Source: CAYVFC01 sp964450715
GTDB lineage: Bacteria > Myxococcota_A > Polyangia > Polyangiales > JAFGIB01
Assembly (NCBI GenBank): GCA_964450715.1
Contig: CAYVFC010000206.1
Coordinates: forward strand, 1 to 10,480
DNA length: 10,480 nucleotides
Direction: 5' to 3'
In this document: positions 1 to 5,731 of the stretch, one piece after another
Layout: every line of letters starts with the position of its first letter
Numbering within the stretch: the stretch's first letter is position 1
Program-made: the position numbers and the translations under genes
The notes under the pieces: model-generated
The model's database searches: none
Told to the model about the DNA's origin: nothing
Seen by the model: only the letters and a program-made list of their open reading frames with translations

Positions 1-60
1 GCGTGCGTCCGGCTAGCCGTGAAAGCCGAAATCGGCTATTTCGAGCCGGGAACTATCTAA
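1..60 (+). CDS. C-terminal tail of an upstream gene (partial)
   Basis: Frame 1 is open from the window edge and ends at TAA (58-60), giving 19 residues that finish EIGYFEPGTI. The next gene starts within 20 bases, which would fit two genes in one transcript. The fragment is too short to recognise. Frame 3 is also open through this stretch and stops slightly further on, so the choice of frame rests only on the plausible residue composition and the gene spacing. Confidence 0.3.
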   Translation, partial: ACVRLAVKAEIGYFEPGTI

Positions 61-78
61 CGAGGTTTGCGTAAACCG

Positions 79-2520
79 ATGCCCTCTTCCAGAAAACCCG
101 GACGGAACGACCCTTGCCCGTGCGGCAGCGGGTTGAAGTACAAACGTTGCTGTCTGAACCGCGCTCAGACAGTGACGCTTTTCACCCAGCAGGACCGCTT
201 CGCGGCATTCGCCACCATTGAGCGGTTCGTCAGCCGGTACCTGGAGAAACAGAAAGACGCGGCGATGGACGAGTTCTGGGACGCGCAGCCCGACTTCGAA
301 GACGAGCTGAACGAGTACCAGAACGGGGTCAGCAACGACGTGTTCGATATGTGGTTCTGGTTCGATCGGCCGCTTCCGGACGGCGGTCTGGTGGTCGATC
401 GGCTACTGCGGGACGATCCGCCGCTCTCGGCGGGCGAGCGACGGTTTCTGGAATTGATTCGCGGAACCTGCGTGAGGTTGTACGAGGTAACCGACGTGCA
501 CCCGGGCGTTTCGCTCACGCTGCGCGATGTCGTCGGAGGGGGCGAGGTTACGGTGAGCGAGGAGCGGGGATCGCGACAGCTGCGACGCTCGGACCTTCTC
601 GCGGCAAGGGTCATCAGCCCGGGCGCCTCCGGACAGCCGGAGATGGACGCGGGGCTGGTGCCGATATCGGGGTTGTTGCGCAAGTCGGTCGTCTCGCAGT
701 TGCTTGAGCTCCGCGCCGATTTTCGCCGACGTAATCAGCGAACGGGAGATGATGCCTTCTTCAAGCAGATGCCCCCGTTTTTCCACGCGGCCTGGCTTAC
801 TTCGGTTTTCGATCCGCCCATTCCGCACATCCAGAACACCGACGGCGAGGACACGCTGATTACCCGGGTGCACTTCGACGTCAAGGATGCGGACCGCTTG
901 AACCGGGCTCTGGATGGGGCCGAGCATCTGGCGCGCGAGGAAGGAAGCGAGGAGTGGACCTGGTCGGGGAACAACCGCCAGGGAGAATCAGTCACACTGG
1001 GCCGGATCGAGCTCAGGGACGGGACGCTGATGCTGGAGGCCAACTCGGCCGAGCGCGGAGAGCGCGGCCGGGCGCTGATCGAGACCCTGGCGGGCGAGAC
1101 GGTGGCCCATCGCGGAACGTCTCACGAGGACCTGACCCAGAAGCTACGCGAGGCGTTCCGTTCCGGTCGGGCGGGAGAAGACCTGCCTTCCGGTGATCGG
1201 GACGCAGCCGGAGAGGAGATCCCCTTCGAGGTGCAGGAAGACCTTGTGCTCGATCACCTCGCGCGCCACTACCGTAAGTGGATCGACGAGAAGGTGCCGA
1301 TGCTCGACGACCGCACCCCGCGCGAGGCAGCGCGGGACCCAGCTCGACGGTCGAAGGTAGAGGAGCTCATCCGCGGCTTGGAGGGCGCGTACGAGCGGTC
1401 GCTCCGGATGAACCAGCCGGCCTACGATCCGTCGTGGATGTGGGCCGATCTCGGGTTCGACGGACGGGCGCAGCCCAACCATCCCCCTCCGCTTGCCCAC
1501 GAACGCTGGGCCGAGCAGGTGCCGGGCTGGGCCGAGCTGTGTGCGGATGTCGCCAAGAGGGTGCGGAGCCGGCCGGGATTCGACGATGCGGCCACCATCG
1601 TCACCCGGACCGAGCTCGAATCCGATCTCGACATACGGAGGTTCATGAAGGAACTCGTCGAGCAGGCCGGCTCGGCCGGCGAACCCTCGGCAACCAGGCC
1701 GTCCGATCTGGCGAACCAGCTTCGTTGCGCCGTCAACTTCGAGCTTCACCGCCGCAAGACCTTCTGGGTAGACGAATCGTTGGCCTACATGCTGGTGCAG
1801 ACCGATCTGGACATCACGGGTGACCAGCTTCGATTGCCCTTTGCCTGCTTGTCCCTGGTATTCACCGACCGTCACATTTTGTCGCTGGCAGAGCGGTTGC
1901 TGGCCTCCGACCGGTCGTGCCCGCTGGCCGGGCACATCCTCCGCCTGGTCACCGTCTACATGTTCGAGGAGCCGGTCGAGTCGGGGCGGCGACTACACGT
2001 GGCGCTGGCCGCCGATACACGGGGCGCGGATCCGCCCTATCTCTTCGAGCATGACATCGACGTACGACCCGGCGATCGGCTTGATCTAGATACGGTCTTC
2101 AGCCGACACCAGGTGGTGCTCGAGGGGCAGCGGAGCCCGCTGCCGAACAGGCGCCCGCTTCCGGACCTACTGCTCGTCGTTCTCAATGCAGTCCTGTATG
2201 CCACCAGTGCGAGCGGGCAGCCGCAGCTCAAGGCGAGTCCGCGAAAAGGGAGCAAGCCGTCCTCTGGCTCGTCTCCTGTCTACAGCTCCGAAGAAGTTTT
2301 CTTCTTGCCCGGAAGTATCCCGATTTCGCAGGTGCGCCGGCTACAGGAGCTTTCTCGTGTCCCGAGCGGCCGTAAGCTGACCCACCGTTTCATGGTGAGG
2401 GGGCACTGGCGGCGGCCGGCCAGGACCTGGAAGGACAAACACGTGCGCTGGATTGAGCCCTACTGGAAGGGGCCGGATCTGGCGGCGATCATCGAGAAGA
2501 CCTACAGGATGACGCCGTGA
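79..2520 (+). CDS. SEC-C motif protein of unknown function (813 aa)
   Basis: The N-terminus carries a clear SEC-C zinc-binding motif: from the ATG at 79, residues 11-25 read DPCPCGSGLKYKRCC, with Cys13, Cys15, Cys24 and Cys25 as ligands. In SecA and other hosts this motif binds Zn and contacts partner proteins. The remaining ~780 residues are not a family I can name. Around residues 393-440 there is a WxDxxxPxLxxxTPREAxxxP...VxxLIxxLE segment resembling a motif seen in other SEC-C and Xre/MbcA-type proteins. The last ~45 residues contain HRFMVRGHWRR and WIEPYWKGPD, which resemble the C-terminus of widespread hypothetical proteins. No signal peptide or membrane segment is seen, so it is probably cytoplasmic. 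An in-frame TTG lies at 67, but GAGG at 62-65 is too close to it; the ATG at 79 is preferred. Confidence 0.85.
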   Translation: MPSSRKPGRNDPCPCGSGLKYKRCCLNRAQTVTLFTQQDRFAAFATIERFVSRYLEKQKDAAMDEFWDAQPDFEDELNEYQNGVSNDVFDMWFWFDRPLPDGGLVVDRLLRDDPPLSAGERRFLELIRGTCVRLYEVTDVHPGVSLTLRDVVGGGEVTVSEERGSRQLRRSDLLAARVISPGASGQPEMDAGLVPISGLLRKSVVSQLLELRADFRRRNQRTGDDAFFKQMPPFFHAAWLTSVFDPPIPHIQNTDGEDTLITRVHFDVKDADRLNRALDGAEHLAREEGSEEWTWSGNNRQGESVTLGRIELRDGTLMLEANSAERGERGRALIETLAGETVAHRGTSHEDLTQKLREAFRSGRAGEDLPSGDRDAAGEEIPFEVQEDLVLDHLARHYRKWIDEKVPMLDDRTPREAARDPARRSKVEELIRGLEGAYERSLRMNQPAYDPSWMWADLGFDGRAQPNHPPPLAHERWAEQVPGWAELCADVAKRVRSRPGFDDAATIVTRTELESDLDIRRFMKELVEQAGSAGEPSATRPSDLANQLRCAVNFELHRRKTFWVDESLAYMLVQTDLDITGDQLRLPFACLSLVFTDRHILSLAERLLASDRSCPLAGHILRLVTVYMFEEPVESGRRLHVALAADTRGADPPYLFEHDIDVRPGDRLDLDTVFSRHQVVLEGQRSPLPNRRPLPDLLLVVLNAVLYATSASGQPQLKASPRKGSKPSSGSSPVYSSEEVFFLPGSIPISQVRRLQELSRVPSGRKLTHRFMVRGHWRRPARTWKDKHVRWIEPYWKGPDLAAIIEKTYRMTP

Positions 2521-2603
2521 GTCGTGGGGAAAAGGCGCGTCCGGCGACGGTTGGAGACCCGCGTGATTGACTGAACCCGAGATGACGCGGTAACTACGCT
2601 GCC

Positions 2604-2881
2604 ATGAATTTCGAATGGGATTCCGAAAAGGCGGAACTCAACCTGTCCAAGCACGGCGTGACCTTCGAGGAGGCCTCGACCGCTTTCGGCGATCCGCTCT
2701 CGATCACTATCTCGGATCCCGACCATTCGGACGAAGAAGACCGGTTCATCCTTCTCGGGCAGACCTATTCGGGCCGTTTCGTGGTCGTGGTTCATACCGA
2801 GCGGGACGAGACAATACGCTTGATCAGTGCTAGAATAGCCCAAAGGGGGAGCGAAGGAATTATGAAGAAGGACAGCGATAG
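2604..2881 (+). CDS. brnT: BrnT-family RNase toxin, frameshifted near its 3' end
   Basis: Residues 1-23 show the BrnT signature (FEWDxxKAxxNxxKHGVTFEEA), followed by FGDPLS, DPDHSDEEDRF and VVVVHTERDETIRLISAR. BrnT is a RelE-fold ribonuclease that inhibits translation and is neutralised by BrnA. The standard C-terminus is present in the -1 frame: bases 2849-2881 read ERRNYEEGQR followed by TAG. The zero frame leaves this path at the G run 2845-2849 and runs without a stop into the antitoxin. One extra G would restore the canonical toxin. Three readings are possible: a real 1-nt deletion, programmed or transcriptional slippage, or a homopolymer sequencing error. No strong Shine-Dalgarno sequence precedes the ATG at 2604. 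Confidence 0.8.
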
Positions 2882-3077
2882 TAGTCAGCAGATGCGAGAC
2901 GAGTACGACTTTTCCAAGGGCGTGCGAGGCAAGTACGCTCAGCGATTCGCCAAGGGATCCAACGTCGTCGTGCTCGACCCCGATGTCGCTTCCAGGTTCA
3001 AGACCTCCGCGGCTGTTAACGACGCACTGCGGGCGAAGTTGGCCGAGCAGGACGGCAAGGCGGCTAGTGGATCCTGA
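2862..3077 (+). CDS. brnA: BrnT-partner antitoxin, ribbon-helix-helix type
   Basis: The 71-residue product begins MKKDSDSSQQMRDEYDFSKG, with its ATG at 2862 preceded by AAGGA (2854-2858). It continues GVRGKYAQRF, GSNVVVLDPDVASRF and SAAVNDALRAKL. The strand followed by two short helices at the C-terminus fits a ribbon-helix-helix (CopG/MetJ-like) DNA-binding antitoxin. The YDFSxGVRGKY plus NVVVLDPDVA pattern is familiar from antitoxins encoded after BrnT-like toxins. Its start lies 20 bases inside the toxin's expected 3' end, the usual translationally coupled arrangement. Because of the upstream base shift, the zero-frame brnT reading also runs into this gene and gives a 157-residue fused ORF. 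By analogy with known BrnTA pairs, the antitoxin should bind the toxin and repress the operon; no clear operator is visible upstream. Confidence 0.75.
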   Translation: MKKDSDSSQQMRDEYDFSKGVRGKYAQRFAKGSNVVVLDPDVASRFKTSAAVNDALRAKLAEQDGKAASGS

Positions 3078-3107
3078 CCCCTGATCGCCTTCGTGTCCTA
3101 GACTGCT

Positions 3108-3353
3108 TCAACCGGTTTCTTCGTTCGACTTCGCCAGCACGCGACGAGCTTCTACCAGGATTCGGTCCGCGCGCTCGACTTCGCCGTCCTTGAGGGCCTC
3201 CCGGCAGGCCTTGAGGAGCGCGCGAAGCCTTGTTACACGTGTAACAAATCCGGCCCTCTCCAACCCACTCCAGCCTATTCCAGCGGCCCTATTCGCCTCA
3301 CCTCGCGTCGGTTTCGTAGGCTGGAGTGGGCTGCAGTGGGCTGCAGGGCGCAT
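3108..3353 (-). CDS. Small conserved ORF in repeat copy 1 (81 aa)
   Basis: This minus-strand ORF starts at the ATG complementary to 3351-3353, preceded by GGGAG, and ends at 3108. The C-terminal half (VTRLRALLKACREALKDG then ERADRILVEARRVLA) looks like a two-helix hairpin. The paralogous ORF at 4657-4896 starts at the equivalent ATG with no length change over the first 36 codons. In the helical half the two differ mainly at third codon positions, with a few amino-acid changes (GEV/CNT, L/M). This pattern favours real coding over chance. The N-terminal half overlaps the long inverted repeat and may be shaped by DNA structure instead. No family is recognised. Confidence 0.4.
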   Translation of the reverse strand: MRPAAHCSPLQPTKPTRGEANRAAGIGWSGLERAGFVTRVTRLRALLKACREALKDGEVERADRILVEARRVLAKSNEETG

Positions 3354-3374
3354 TCGACTCCCTGCGCCTCCACC
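3132..3374 (+). repeat. Dispersed repeat, copy 1
   Basis: About 243 bp is repeated in the same orientation at 4675-4916. Over the central ~180 bp I count roughly 19 differences, about nine bases in ten identical. Internal structure, in order: a short coding-like segment (minus strand), the palindrome at 3230-3247, then an inverted repeat with arms 3264-3277 and 3317-3330 (TAGGCTGGAGTGGG and its complement), then a tandem TGGGCTGCAG decamer. The copy ends 22 bp from the stop codon of the ATPase gene. No target-site duplication or transposase was found, so the mechanism of spread is unknown. Confidence 0.85.
3230..3247. promoter_or_regulatory. 18-bp perfect palindrome, parS-like (copy 1)
   Basis: TTGTTACACGTGTAACAA is its own reverse complement. 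The inner 16-mer (3231-3246) has the CACGTG core and flanking GTT/AAC of ParB parS sites. It matches the Bacillus subtilis consensus TGTTNCACGTGAAACA at 14 of the 15 defined positions. Whether any ParB binds it is inference, and another dimeric regulator could use it. Confidence 0.45.
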
Positions 3375-3396
3375 GTTCAACTCCTCACCGATCCAC

Positions 3397-4554
3397 TCAT
3401 CGCCCGAATTCCTTGAGTATCTCGGCGGCCGCCACGGCGCGGATCCTTTTGCCTAGTTGGTAGCTCTGCTGTCCGGCGTGGATAACGAAGAGGGAGGTGA
3501 GCTTCAGGGTATCGAGCGCGCTGCGCATCGAAGGGGTGATACGTGGAGCGTCAGTTCTCTTGAATTCGAAACCCATCTTTCGCTTCCCGCGCACGATCAG
3601 GAGATCGAGCTCCGCCCCGGCATGGGTTGCCCAGAAATAGCAGTCATCCGGATTCGCTCCGAGCCGGTGCATGACCTGCTGCATCATGAATCCTTCCCAG
3701 CTCATACCCAGCTTCGGATGCGCTTCGAGGTCGCGCGGGGTTGGTATCTTTAGTAGCGAGTGCAACAGCCCGCTGTCCTCTACATATATCTTGGGCGATT
3801 TCACCTCACGTTTGCCGACGTTCTCGAACCACGGTCGTAGCTGGCGTACCACGAAGAGGCTTTCGAGCAGATCAACGTAGTTTCTGACCGTCGTGTGTGA
3901 AACACCGAAGGAAGCGCCGAGCTCGGAAGCGTTCAGCAGCCCTCCGTGACCGTGGGCGAGCATCGTCCAGAAGCGCGACAGGGTTCGGGCGGAAATCCGG
4001 ACTCCGAGGTTAGGAAGATCTCGCTCCAGAAACGTTCTGATGAAGGTGCGTCTCCAGTGCTCGCTATCCTCGTGGGTCCGCTGGAGGTACGATTCGGGGA
4101 ATCCCCCGCGAAACCATAGGCGATTCAGGTTGTTGGCTCCGATCTCGTCCAGGGTAAGACCGGGGAGTTGATGATAGACGATACGCCCGGCGAGCGTCTC
4201 CGAGCTTTGACGCAAGAGATCCGGCGACGCGCTGCCGAGGACCAGAAAACGCGCCGGCGTGCGCGGCCGGTCGGCCAGAACGCGCAAGACGCGGAAGACT
4301 TGCGGGAGATTCTGAACCTCGTCGAGCACCACGAAACCGCGTAGCGGTTCCAGGGCCAGCGTGGGCTCCTGCAGCCGCGATAGATCGCGTTCGTCTTCCA
4401 GGTCAAAAAAGGCGACCGGCCGGTCCTGTGAATCGGCGAAATCGCGCGCCAGCGTGGATTTTCCCACCTGACGCGCGCCGAGCAGCGCTACCACCCGGAA
4501 ACGCCGCAGGAGTTTCTCGATCCTCTTCAGTTGCTCGCGGCGCTCGATTTTCAT
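3397..4554 (-). CDS. AAA family ATPase with DUF4143 C-terminal domain (385 aa)
   Basis: From the ATG at 4554 the protein begins MKIERREQLKRIEKLL. Walker A is GARQVGKST (residues 26-34), Walker B is FVVLDEVQ (Asp78, Glu79), and the AAA_14 domain continues with LVLGSASPDLL. A GGFPESYL motif and a winged-helix-like segment follow. The C-terminal part of DUF4143 has a PD-(D/E)xK-like pattern (AELD with Asp317, then FEFK with Glu330 and Lys332). Proteins of this family are common and mostly uncharacterised; a nuclease-like fold has been suggested for the C-terminal part. The length is normal for the family and the gene looks intact. An in-frame TTG start at 4590 would add 12 residues, but these do not resemble family members. 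The gene stands alone between two copies of a dispersed repeat. Confidence 0.9.
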   Translation of the reverse strand: MKIERREQLKRIEKLLRRFRVVALLGARQVGKSTLARDFADSQDRPVAFFDLEDERDLSRLQEPTLALEPLRGFVVLDEVQNLPQVFRVLRVLADRPRTPARFLVLGSASPDLLRQSSETLAGRIVYHQLPGLTLDEIGANNLNRLWFRGGFPESYLQRTHEDSEHWRRTFIRTFLERDLPNLGVRISARTLSRFWTMLAHGHGGLLNASELGASFGVSHTTVRNYVDLLESLFVVRQLRPWFENVGKREVKSPKIYVEDSGLLHSLLKIPTPRDLEAHPKLGMSWEGFMMQQVMHRLGANPDDCYFWATHAGAELDLLIVRGKRKMGFEFKRTDAPRITPSMRSALDTLKLTSLFVIHAGQQSYQLGKRIRAVAAAEILKEFGR

Positions 4555-4556
4555 TC

Positions 4557-4591
4557 CTTGAATATTGAAACATACAATTTCAAAATTCAAG
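4557..4591 (-). promoter_or_regulatory. Near-perfect inverted repeat over the ATPase ribosome-binding site
   Basis: Arms of 14 bases at 4557-4570 and 4578-4591 are complementary at 13 of 14 positions around a 7-base spacer (CATACAA). The element lies directly before the ATG at 4554, in an AT-rich island. On the minus-strand mRNA the distal arm ends in AAG of the AAGGA ribosome-binding sequence, so a hairpin would occlude it. It could also be a DNA operator. Confidence 0.5.
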
Positions 4592-4656
4592 TCATTTCGC
4601 GCCAGCCGGGGGGCGGTTCTTCGCCCGAAAACGACGCCGCATGCGGACCGCGCCCA

Positions 4657-4896
4657 TCAGCCACGCCAGAAATCCGCCAGCACCCGCCGCGCCTCGACCA
4701 TGATCCGATCCGCCCGCTCCGTGTTGCAGTCCTTCAGGGCCTCCCGGCAGGCCTTCAGGAGCGCCCGGAGCCTTGTTACACGTGTAACAAATCCGGTCCT
4801 CTCCAGCCCACTCCAGCCTACTTCAGCGGCCCTATTCCCATCGGCCTCCCCCGGTTTGATAGGCTGGAGTGGGCTGGAATGGGCTGCAGGGCGCAT
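4657..4896 (-). CDS. Small conserved ORF in repeat copy 2 (79 aa)
   Basis: This is the paralogue of the ORF at 3108-3353. It starts at the ATG complementary to 4894-4896 behind GGGAG. The helical half reads VTRLRALLKACREALKDC and ERADRIMVEARRVLAD, then diverges to FWRG. About ten of the codon differences from copy 1 in this half are synonymous (for example CTT/CTC, CGC/CGG, GAC/GAT), as expected under selection for the protein. The palindrome encodes part of FVTRVT. No functional assignment is possible. An alternative is a decaying fragment that hitch-hikes inside a structured repeat. Confidence 0.4.
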   Translation of the reverse strand: MRPAAHSSPLQPIKPGEADGNRAAEVGWSGLERTGFVTRVTRLRALLKACREALKDCNTERADRIMVEARRVLADFWRG

Positions 4897-4916
4897 TCGA
4901 CTCCCGCCGCCTCCAC
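4675..4916 (+). repeat. Dispersed repeat, copy 2
   Basis: Direct-orientation copy of 3132-3374, of nearly identical length (242 bp). It contains the same 18-bp palindrome (4773-4790) and a longer inverted repeat: 4802-4820 pairs perfectly with 4860-4878 (TAGGCTGGAGTGGGCTGGA) over 19 bp. The loop between the arms is the most diverged part of the element, while the arms are conserved. The copy begins about 120 bp upstream of the ATPase start. Confidence 0.85.
4773..4790. promoter_or_regulatory. 18-bp perfect palindrome, parS-like (copy 2)
   Basis: Identical to 3230-3247. Because the two repeat copies are ~90% alike, its conservation is not fully independent evidence of function. However, no base of the palindrome has changed although surrounding bases have. 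Confidence 0.45.
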
Positions 4917-5060
4917 CTCTGTTCGGAGTTTAACTCTGGACCAGCGCGGCGCTCGTCAGTCTCGTGGAAAGCTCCAGCGAACTGGACCTTTCCACATCGA
5001 GAGGTCTTTCGACGCCGCCGGCGTCCGCGATGAAGGTCGCGAGCAACAAGAGGGATAGCC

Positions 5061-5285
5061 ATGAACGCCGGGGCGCGACGCCTGGCGGTTATCGGCGGCA
5101 GCGATACCGGGATCACCGCGGCCTTGCGCGCGAGGGAGATCGACAGCGAGGCGCTGTTCCACCGGATGAAGGTGGCGGATCTCGTGGAGCTGGATCTCAG
5201 CTGTACACCGCCGCTGAGCAGTCCCTTCGACCCGGTGTAAATGAGCGCGCAGCAGTGGCCGCGGCATACCAGGACGTGGCGCTGA
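5061..5285 (+). pseudogene. Collapsed FAD/NAD(P)-disulfide oxidoreductase (CoA-disulfide reductase-like)
   Basis: A 59-codon ORF (5061-5240) joins the two ends of a ~450-residue enzyme. Residues 1-28 (RRLAVIGGSDTGITAALRAR) are the N-terminal Rossmann FAD-binding strand and GGxxxG turn of the CoA-disulfide reductase/NADH oxidase family. Residues ~33-59 (ALFHRMKVADLVELDLSCTP then PLSSPFDPV) match that family's extreme C-terminus, normally ELDLSYTPPLSSPWDPVQ. Everything between, including the redox Cys and both nucleotide domains, is missing, and the junction keeps the frame. The expected Gln codon after DPV is TAA (5238-5240), and family-like MSAQQW continues to about 5285. A good ribosome-binding sequence (AAGAGGG) survives upstream. 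The family assignment is from memory of its motifs. Confidence 0.7.
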
Positions 5286-5304
5286 ATCGCGACGGCAAGG
5301 CTTC

Positions 5305-5333
5305 TTGACAACGTGGCCAACTCGCCACATATT
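5305..5333 (+). promoter_or_regulatory. arsR promoter with probable ArsR operator
   Basis: A consensus -35 TTGACA (5305-5310) is followed after exactly 17 bp by CATATT (5328-5333; four of six matches to TATAAT). Between them lies GTGGC (5313-5317) with its inverted complement GCCAC (5324-5328). The same GTGG-N8-CCAC element occurs at the same offset in the permease promoter, so it is the likely ArsR binding site. Binding there would block RNA polymerase. Confidence 0.65.
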
Positions 5334-5359
5334 GAGCTCGTATCGTCCAGGAGGAACCG

Positions 5360-5656
5360 GTGGCCCGAACCAGCGACGAGGTTTTCAAGAAGCAAGCACG
5401 CATTCTCAAGGCGCTGGCCAACGAGTCGCGGCTCAAGATCGTCGACCGTTTGTCGTGCGGCGAGTGCTCGGTGGGCGAGCTCACAGACTTGGTCGGCTCC
5501 GACCGAACCACGGTCTCGAAGCACCTGGCGGTTCTACGGGCACACGGCATCGTGCTCGACCGTCGCGAGGGAACGACGGTGTACTACAGCCTGCAAACCC
5601 CGTGTGTGGTGAACTTTTTTTCCTGCGCGACCCAGGTGATCAAGGAGAGAAGCTGA
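5360..5656 (+). CDS. ArsR/SmtB-family metalloregulator (98 aa)
   Basis: Winged-helix repressor of the ArsR family: ILKALANESRLKIVDRL, then the recognition helix SDRTTVSKHLAVLRAHGIV and the wing DRREGTTVYYSL. Candidate sensor cysteines are Cys33 and Cys36 (LSCGECSVGEL, at the helix where E. coli ArsR carries ELCVCDL) and Cys82 and Cys89 near the C-terminus (TPCVVNFFSC). ArsR proteins release DNA when thiolates bind As(III) or a metal, and these four cysteines could form such a site. The GTG start at 5360 is set by AGGAGG at 5349-5354. The gene has its own promoter and lies 75 bp ahead of the permease, which carries a matching operator. The inducer cannot be deduced from sequence. Confidence 0.92.
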   Translation: MARTSDEVFKKQARILKALANESRLKIVDRLSCGECSVGELTDLVGSDRTTVSKHLAVLRAHGIVLDRREGTTVYYSLQTPCVVNFFSCATQVIKERS

Positions 5657-5680
5657 GCAGGCGGGTTTTTTACGGATATG

Positions 5681-5711
5681 TTGACAATGTGGCCACGTTA
5701 CCACTGACAAT
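5681..5711 (+). promoter_or_regulatory. Second promoter and ArsR operator ahead of the permease
   Basis: TTGACA (5681-5686) is followed by GTGG (5689-5692) and CCAC (5701-5704), at the same offsets (+8 and +20) as in the arsR promoter. The two elements share TTGACAAYGTGGCCA. The -10 is weak: GACAAT at 5706-5711 with 19-bp spacing is the best candidate. A run of six T residues precedes the element, but no convincing terminator stem is seen. Confidence 0.6.
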
Positions 5712-5731
5712 GGACTGAGGGAGTCGGCGTC

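Noticed and set aside
1144..1935. Long minus-strand ORF (263 codons) inside the SEC-C gene
   Set aside because: Composition is Arg/Gly/Pro-rich without any recognisable motif. It is the antisense shadow of a long GC-rich coding frame that carries clear SEC-C and C-terminal motifs.
2567..2596. Promoter for the brnT-brnA pair (TTGACT at 2567)
   Set aside because: The -35 is fair but no acceptable -10 lies at 16-18 bp (GTAACT or TAACTA match poorly), and no inverted operator is evident.
3256..3350. CRISPR-like array from the decamer repeats
   Set aside because: The repeat units are ~10 bp, contiguous and arranged as inverted arms, without spacers. No Cas gene is present.
3132..4916. Integron attC sites flanking a gene cassette
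   Set aside because: The arrangement of one gene between two structured repeats is suggestive, but the palindrome does not fit the GTTRRRY/RYYYAAC boxes, and the elements are larger than typical attC sites, with no integrase in view.
4832..5524. Minus-strand ORF of 230 codons across the repeat, pseudogene and arsR
   Set aside because: It runs antisense to arsR and the oxidoreductase remnant, and shows no domain. Features on the + strand explain the sequence better.
5658..5676. Intrinsic terminator after arsR (GCGGG then six T residues)
   Set aside because: A T run is present, but no stable stem could be paired immediately upstream.
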